Assembly: GCA_019454045.1 (NCBI GenBank)
Contig: SKCR01017708.1
Location: 62,001-126,000 of the forward strand
DNA length: 64,000 bases
Origin: Zanthoxylum bungeanum
Taxonomy: Eukaryota; Streptophyta; Magnoliopsida; Sapindales; Rutaceae
Direction: 5' to 3'
A program made the position numbers and the translations under genes. Positions within the stretch are counted from its first letter, which is position 1, and every line of letters begins with the position of its first letter. Shown piece after piece: positions 57,961 through 64,000 of the stretch. The notes beneath the pieces are model-generated. The model worked only from the letters and a program-made list of their open reading frames with translations, searched no databases and had not been told where the DNA came from.

Positions 57961-58407
57961 AGTAAAAGAGGAAAATTTGGTTTACCGGCTTATAAAGTTT
58001 CATTTAATATAATATTTTAAATTCAATCATTTAAAATAAAAACCGTTCGATTTAAGCAAAATTGAATCCAATGGCTAGAATTGTGTATGTGTGCCGTGCC
58101 ATACAGGCATGTTTTGTAGCAAAGCGTTACTTGTCAAGTGATGTGAATCACATAATGTGATGATTGCTAAATGGGCACATCTATAAGGTATTTGATACCC
58201 TTCGTTTTAATACGTAATATTTATTATTAAATATGTAATTATTGTCAATAAATATGAAACTTTTCAAAACATGAAATTAGTTTTATATTTATTGTTAGAG
58301 ATTTCATATTTAATAGTTTAAGATATATGTTCAATGCTCAAAATAACATGTACCATTGGGTATCATAGTAGTGGCCTTGGTAAATACATATTTGAGGAAT
58401 TGTAAAA
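57961..58407. other. Intergenic DNA with fold-back (MITE-like) segment
   Basis: No gene is seen. Between about 58195 and 58365 the two halves form an imperfect inverted repeat (TTTGATACCC, TATTAAATATG and CAATAAATAT on one side, with complements on the other) around a centre near 58265. This suggests a degraded MITE. No convincing target duplication was found. Confidence 0.4.
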
Positions 58408-60123
58408 TGCTGGGAAGCGGCCGCGAGTGCGCATCGGAAAAATAAATAATTAAAATTATGATGCCGCTTTCCCTTTGCCCAAGACCCATTTGTTTTTATT
58501 ATTCTACAAGCCTAGGCATGTTACTATATATTATAAGCATAAAACTCATAAAACATGGAAAGAACATAAACCTAAACATGCTAACTATCATAAGAATTAT
58601 AATTAAAATAAAGAAAGAAAAAGACTTACTTGAACCGTAGACTCCTCCAGTCCTCCCTCCAATCTACAAGCTTTTCTCGAACTCAGCAAGCTCTTCCACA
58701 TTCCAAAGAGCCACCCAAGTGTGTGGCCTCCAAAGATGCACACATCAAAGCCAAAACTCAACGGCAAGACTACGCCTTGAGTGCACGGGTATTTTGCCCT
58801 TTGGTGCTAGCCTAGGCAAATACCTCATAACTTTTAACTCGAGATTCCTCTAGTCAATTAGACTTAAGGATCCTCAAAATCAGTGGCTTACTCTTAAAAC
58901 TTTATAGTTGCTCACTTATATAAACCCAAGATTTGAAAGGTTTGGTGCAAAAAATTTGTGAAGAATTCTTTGGGATTAAATAGTGCTCCAAAGACAACAA
59001 AATTAATTAAGAATTCGATGTGGGATAAAAGCCAATTTAATCTTAGCCATTGAATCTTAATTTAGTGGTTTAATGAGATTATAAAACTCTAATAAGAGTT
59101 TGGGCCGAATTGGAATTCAAAACAAATAACAAAATTAAATAAATTTTTTTTTACTATTCATGCAGTTCTATTCACGCATTATTATTCATGTGAATAGTAC
59201 TTTTTTTTATCTATTTATTCCAATTCTCAAAGTGCCCCTATCGTCATTCACCAATCCCTAAGCCACTATAGAACCTCATAAATGATATGTTCAATAATTA
59301 AACACATTGAACCATTTATGAACAATTCCTATAGCAATCATATATGCTGTTAAATATGTAATGTGCACTATTAACCATTGATTTCGACTTTGTTGTGTGT
59401 GACCTTTTGGGTTCCCCTCAAGTTGGACATGAAATGAATCGTGATAATTTAATCGAACATAAATTATCCTCCGATTAGATGGTCGCTCGATTTCAATGAC
59501 CAAGGTTGACATCTAGCAACATGCCAAGGCCCCCAAATGAGAAGGAAAGATATATATACCCATTGTGTATGCGATTTACATATGATACGGTCTCTCGCCT
59601 CATTGTATCCCCACCTATTGACCTAGGGTACGGAAAATGTCTACTCATATGGTCAAATGTATGATGTTGATAATGTCATGAATCGTGCTAACCCAAGAAT
59701 CTCACATGATTCTTCCGTTGTGGCCACAATCTCAAGCACTGATCACACATATCAAACCGCGAACTGGAATACTACTTTTATAAGAAAATATTATCCGAGA
59801 GAGTGGCGATTCTCTGTTGTATCTTTACAAACTTCATGTGTTTCAACAAATGACCCAATCATATCCTTATGACCGGATCTATTGAACCGGGGAAGGAGAA
59901 TGTCAAAGTTATTTGATCCACACATAAGATTGTAAATACCTCAAGTCTAAGGACTAGTCATATAATCGATACATGAAAGTTGTCACTGAAACATTGGATA
60001 AAAACTCCATATGAAAACTTTCGGCGGTCAGTTCGATAAACACGAGCAACTCATGCATCCATGTGATACACCAAGCGGACGGATCTCCGCTAGTAGCCTA
60101 TGAGATCAGCTACCCCACTTAAG
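58408..60123 (-). mobile_element. Antisense LTR remnant K, probably copia type
   Basis: The left edge TGCTGGGAAGCGGCCGC follows host DNA. On the minus strand the segment has a GTAAGT donor-like site (near 58625), preceded by a GCTAGCACC-like motif and purine-rich leader, as in U5 of the main family. The rest (59300-60110) has the texture of LTR U3 DNA. No ORF, primer site or second LTR is present. The right end is lost at the start of LTR J (60124), so neither target duplication nor family can be confirmed. Confidence 0.5.
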
Positions 60124-61486
60124 CGTTAGACAATTATGACCTATAGCGTCACTATTTGTAAAAGACATTGTGTTTTTTGTACAAATTAACTATGTAGCAA
60201 TGGGAATTGCATTTTATCATTTTGTAATTTGATTACTTAAATATATAAATGATAAAAGTCCATATGATTAGTTCCGGATTATAAGATATGAGACAATATC
60301 AATCCATAACGGTTTAATCATTAAATATACCTAGTCGTAGTATTATCGAGACTAGACATCGATAATGCAGAATAGACTAGTATTGCACTTGTGCTTGTTA
60401 TGGAAGCGTAACGACATAGTTCTCATATATTTAAGTATTGGATACTTATGCAAGTGTGATAGGAGGTTGTGTTTACCGATAGTACGAAAACAGCTTCGCT
60501 CTGGATAGACCCCGCAGAATCCCATTGGTAGTATGACTATGTGTCTATGAGAATCCGAATCAGGGTAGGTGTATTTGATCTTAACCTGAGACTTACATCG
60601 CTAGTACTTGCGACAATCAATACGCTTTGGTGTTGGTCGTCCAGGACTTTAGCATGTTCTTTGTACGCCTCTTCTGGGTTTTTTGAGAATCGTAGTGTAT
60701 TGGGTGTGATGTCAAGATGGAAGTATCATTTCAATCATATGGAGATGATGATCACGCAGGGATACAGAACTGGTACTCTAAATGGTTGCAACAATAGGGA
60801 TAATATGACAAAGTTATGATTATCCGATTAAAGAGACTAGTTGCTTGTAATCTGATATATACTTCGTACGGGGCAGACACTATTCCATCCCCAAACCTTG
60901 CATGTGACATCCGATACTGGATCTCAATACGCAATACTACGTTTACTACGCCTGATACAGATTATATATTCCATTAAGAATATTTCTGGAGAATTGGGTA
61001 GGCACGATGCTTTGCTAGATGCCAACCATGCCTCGTAATTCGGTAAAAAAATGTAGTACGAGGTACGTACGTGTTCGGATAGTCCGACGACCGGATTTAC
61101 TGCCAATATATCCAGGGATCTCATGGTCGCTTCCCGAAGATTCACCGATGACGAATGATTCAAACTTAATTAGTCTGGGATTAATTACAGAGAGATTTTA
61201 TCTAGGATAAAATACTATTTGAAGAGAGAGAGAACGATTGATTTGGAATTCATCAATAAAAAAATATATTCGATATATTAAATGAAATTAGATTTCGACG
61301 CGGAACTAAAATTGGATTTTAATTCGGGCAAACGAATTAATTTAGAATTAATTCGCTAGCGACGTGAATACTAATTTTATTTGGCATAATTATTTAATTA
61401 AATTTGATTTAATTACGTCGCAACGGAAAATTCGATAATTCGGAATTAACGAATCCGAGCCCTCAATGTGTTTGCGATGCCACTCC
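60124..61486 (+). repeat. 5' LTR of element J (3' part deleted)
   Basis: The LTR begins CGTTAGACAATTATGACC (TG mutated to CG), subfamily 2. It has a U3 short ORF at 60541 and the hairpin train at about 61168-61360. It ends at CCACTC near 61486, fused to the RT segment GATTGAAGCAAGCATCGCG. Confidence 0.85.
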
Positions 61487-62606
61487 GATTGAAGCAAGCA
61501 TCGCGTTCTTGAAACCAACGTTTTGATGAGATCATAAAAGAATATGATTTCGTTCAAAATGAGGATGATCCTTGTGTATATAAGAAGGTTAGTGGGAGTG
61601 CACTGACATTCATTGTCCTTTACGTTGACGATGTATTCCTTATTAGCAATAACATTCCCATGTTAACATCAGTGAAAGCTTGGCTTTCATTAAAATTCTC
61701 CATGAAGGATCTGAGAGAAGCAGCCTTTATTCTAGGAATAAAGATCTACCGGGATAGATCTAGAAAGCTGTCTGGACTCTCCCAGAGCACGTACATTGAC
61801 AGAGTGTTGAAGAGATTCAACATGGATCAGTCCAAGATGAGACTGTTGCTAGTGTCACATGGCGTCACTCTATCTAAGGACATGTGTCCTAAAACTCAAG
61901 ATGAGAGAGACAACATGAGTGGATACTGTTTGCCTCGGCATTCGGATCGATCATGTATGCCATGATATGTATGCGACCTGATGTCTCCTATGCTTTGAGC
62001 ATGTGTAGTCGCTATCAGGCCGATCTAGGTGATAGTCAATGTATGGCGGTTAAGAATATCATTAAGTATCTTAGAGGAACTAAGGATGTTTTCTTAATCT
62101 ATGGAGATGGAGAACTTGAGGTAACTATGTATACCGATGCAAGTTTACAAACCGATAAAGACGACTATAAATCGCAATCAGGGTACATATTTTGTTTGAA
62201 TAGTGGAGCAGTAAGCTGGAAATCTTCCAAGCAAGAGACTGTTGTCGATTCAACAACAGAAGCAGAGTATATTGTTGTAGCTGAAGCAGCAAAAGAGGCA
62301 GTTTGGATCTAAAAATTCCTAATCGGATTAGGAGTAGTTCCGTTAGCAGCTGAGCCCGTTCCATTGTATTGTGACAATAATGAGGCTATAGCGCAGGCTA
62401 AGGAACCGCGGTCTCATCAACGATCCAAGCATGTTCTTCGACGTTTCCATCTGATTCGTGAGATCATACATCGTGGCGATGTGAAGATCGATAAGGTCGC
62501 ATCAGAGGACAACATTACAGATCCGTTGACGAAAGCTATTCCTCAGCAAAAGTTTGAGCGACATGTACATAGTTCAGGTATTAGATGCTTGAGTGACTGG
62601 CTATAG
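61487..62606 (+). pseudogene. pol: RT C-terminal half and RNase H (element J)
   Basis: It starts within RT at a LKQAS-like segment, then PCVYKKVSGSALTFIVLYVDDV with the YVDD catalytic motif at 61621-61632. AFILGIKIYRD and LSGLSQSTYIDRVLKRFNM follow, and a frameshift near 61925 (SGYC where D reads the FASAVGS segment). The frame resumes at 61953 with RPDVSYALSMCSRYQ, then RNase H with YTDAS and TTEAEYIVVAEAAKEAVWI. A TAA at 62310 replaces the next codon. The last frame (62364-62606) carries KEPRSHQRSKHVLRRFH and ends SSGIRCLSDWL. This is the only YVDD-containing RT segment found in the window. Confidence 0.88.
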
Positions 62607-62620
62607 GCCAAGTGGGAGGT

Positions 62621-63432
62621 TGTTAGACAATTATGACCCATAGCGTCACTATTTGTAAAAGACATTGTGGTTTTTGTACAAATTAACTATGTAGCAATGT
62701 AAATTTCATTTTATCATTTTGTAATTTGATTACTTAAATATATAAATGATAAAGTCCTTATGATTAGTTGCGGATTATAAGATATGAGACATTATCAATC
62801 CATAACGATTTAATCATTAAATATCCCTAGTCGTAGTATTATCGAGACTGGACATCGATAATGCAGAATAGACTAGTATTGCACTTGTGCGTGTCACATC
62901 GCTCGTCACATCACATGTCACTTTAGTGATGGATGTCAAGTCACCTTTTGGAGAATGACAACCAGTCACTATTCATGATGTTGGTTGTTGATGGCAATTA
63001 ATGCCATTTTGCCTCCAAAATTGGCTTTTGACTTTTGGAAAGTGATATACCAAATTTTGGGAACACTTTTGCATTATGTTTTTAGAAAACAAAATACCAA
63101 AAACTTGAAACTCTCTCTCTCCCATTTGCTCCATTGCCGTGAGCCTCCTTGAAGAAGAAGAAGAATTGTTTTTCTTTTCTTCACTTGCTAGCACACTTAA
63201 AGGATCATACAAGGTGTTAGGGAAACCCACATTTGAGCTTGGAATCAACACAAAGCTTGGAGCTTGGATTCAACAAACAAATGGACACCTTGGCCGAAAA
63301 CTTCAAAGAGAAATTTTTGATATCAACACATCCAACGACCGTTCAAAGTGAGTATGATTCCGTCATATTTCCTTCTGTATTCACATGTTTTTATGCTTAA
63401 ATATGATATTGGGACTACTTTAGAAACCAACA
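62621..63432 (+). repeat. 3' LTR of element J with internal deletion
   Basis: It starts TGTTAGACAATTATGACCC and ends AAACCAACA, but is only 812 bp. After GCACTTGTGCGTGT (62895) it jumps to the GTCACATC repeat zone, losing about 1.1 kb that held most of U3 and the hairpin train. Confidence 0.85.
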
Positions 63433-63433
63433 A

Positions 63434-63445
63434 TGGTATCAGAGC
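63434..63445 (+). promoter_or_regulatory. Primer binding site of element L
   Basis: TGGTATCAGAGC lies one base after the J 3' LTR and is complementary to initiator tRNA-Met. It shows that a second internal region uses this LTR. Confidence 0.9.
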
Positions 63446-64000
63446 CTAATTTGAGCATGAAAAATATTAGGGTAAAATTTGGGTAAATTGGATTTGAGCA
63501 TGATTTAACCAAATTGTTTGTTTGAACATGCTTGTATATGGATAACTTGGAGTTATTTATGAGCAATTTTATGAAAAATTTATTAGATAAATTTTTGCCC
63601 AAAATATTGGCTTGGCCGAAAGATTTTTGCCCTAAATAGTCATGGTATTTTTTGTTCTTTTGATCATTGGATGAGTTTGAAGACTTGGGAAATGTTGATT
63701 TGAGATTCAATCAGATTGAAAACGAAATCGGACAAAAAACCCTATGAATGCGTGAGCTATGGAGCATGAAATGAGTTGATTTTTGTTTCAAAATGTTGGA
63801 CATGAGTTGAACAAATTATTACATGATTAATTGATCAAATTATTATTTTGGAAATATGATTTAGATAATTAATTGATGTAATACACTTTAATTAATTGAA
63901 TTTTGAAATTTGGAAAATTAAAATTTAATTAGTTGGGCTTAATTTAGAATTGGGCTTTATATGTTGTATTTGGGCCTAATGGGCTTGGTTGGGCCAAGTT
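63446..64000 (+). other. Leader of copia element L (runs out of window)
   Basis: Leader sequence aligns with D at 23490-24050, including TTGGGCTTGGTTGGGCCAAG at the window end. No gene is present. Confidence 0.8.

Larger units (their letters stand above)
60124..63432 (+). mobile_element. Copia element J, internally deleted
   Basis: J has a 5' LTR fragment (60124-61486) fused directly to the late part of RT, a readable RT C-terminus and RNase H (to 62606), a polypurine tract (62609-62620) and a shrunken 3' LTR (62621-63432). The deletion removes the LTR end, primer site, leader, gag, protease, integrase and most of RT. The LTR type matches D. A new primer site and leader (L) follow the 3' LTR. 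Confidence 0.85.

Noticed and set aside
1..64000. A new defence, CRISPR-like or virus-derived multi-gene system
   Set aside because: Repeats are LTR or leader copies without regular spacers. All pol blocks are copia type in gene order (integrase before RT), and no envelope, movement or capsid-type viral genes were seen.

Overview
The window is nuclear DNA of a flowering plant, probably a eudicot. It holds intron-containing plant genes (a RAD6/UBC2-type E2 ubiquitin-conjugating enzyme and a PLS-type pentatricopeptide-repeat ORF) inside dense Ty1/copia LTR-retrotransposon DNA with plant initiator-tRNA-Met primer sites. There are no bacterial genes, CRISPR arrays or rRNA, and I recognise no tRNA gene.

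Region 1 (1-52203) is a nest of one copia family with LTRs of about 1.9-2.1 kb and a leader of about 2 kb. I name the copies A-L. The nesting reads: E holds D (22313-33574) in its leader. D holds B (ends 22312) in its 5' LTR. B holds A (1383-14648) in its 5' LTR. A holds C, an unrelated solo LTR (3230-5998). D also holds an antisense solo LTR, I (26244-28613), inside gag. E's 3' LTR holds F (39833-50099), whose leader holds the solo LTR G (42013-44086). H (50175-52203) shares E's 3' LTR and stops inside gag. Target-site duplications support C (imperfect), I, G and F. No element is intact. D and J keep readable gag/pol blocks; A, B, E and F carry heavily decayed pol with shared lesions, as expected of a sublineage that kept moving with help from a partner.

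Region 2 (52204-58407) is the single-copy island. A five-exon UBC2/RAD6-like gene (52511-55833, minus strand) encodes a complete 152-residue E2. A hAT-type element (54744-55701) sits in its first coding intron, and its 8-bp target duplication is the 5' splice site itself. A PPR ORF (56238-57710, minus strand) lies just upstream, apparently inside the 5'UTR intron of the E2 gene. It lacks a usable ATG and is frameshifted near its C-terminus.

Region 3 (58408-64000) returns to retrotransposons: an antisense copia-type LTR remnant (K), a deleted copy J (LTR, late RT/RNase H, shrunken 3' LTR), then the primer site and leader of a further copy (L).

The most unusual non-coding signals are: a train of short hairpins in every LTR copy; a second array of stem-TGG-stem hairpins just before gag; a probable leader intron from LTR to gag; an LTR copy truncated at its 5' end yet flanked by an intact target duplication; and the splice-site duplication made by the hAT insertion.
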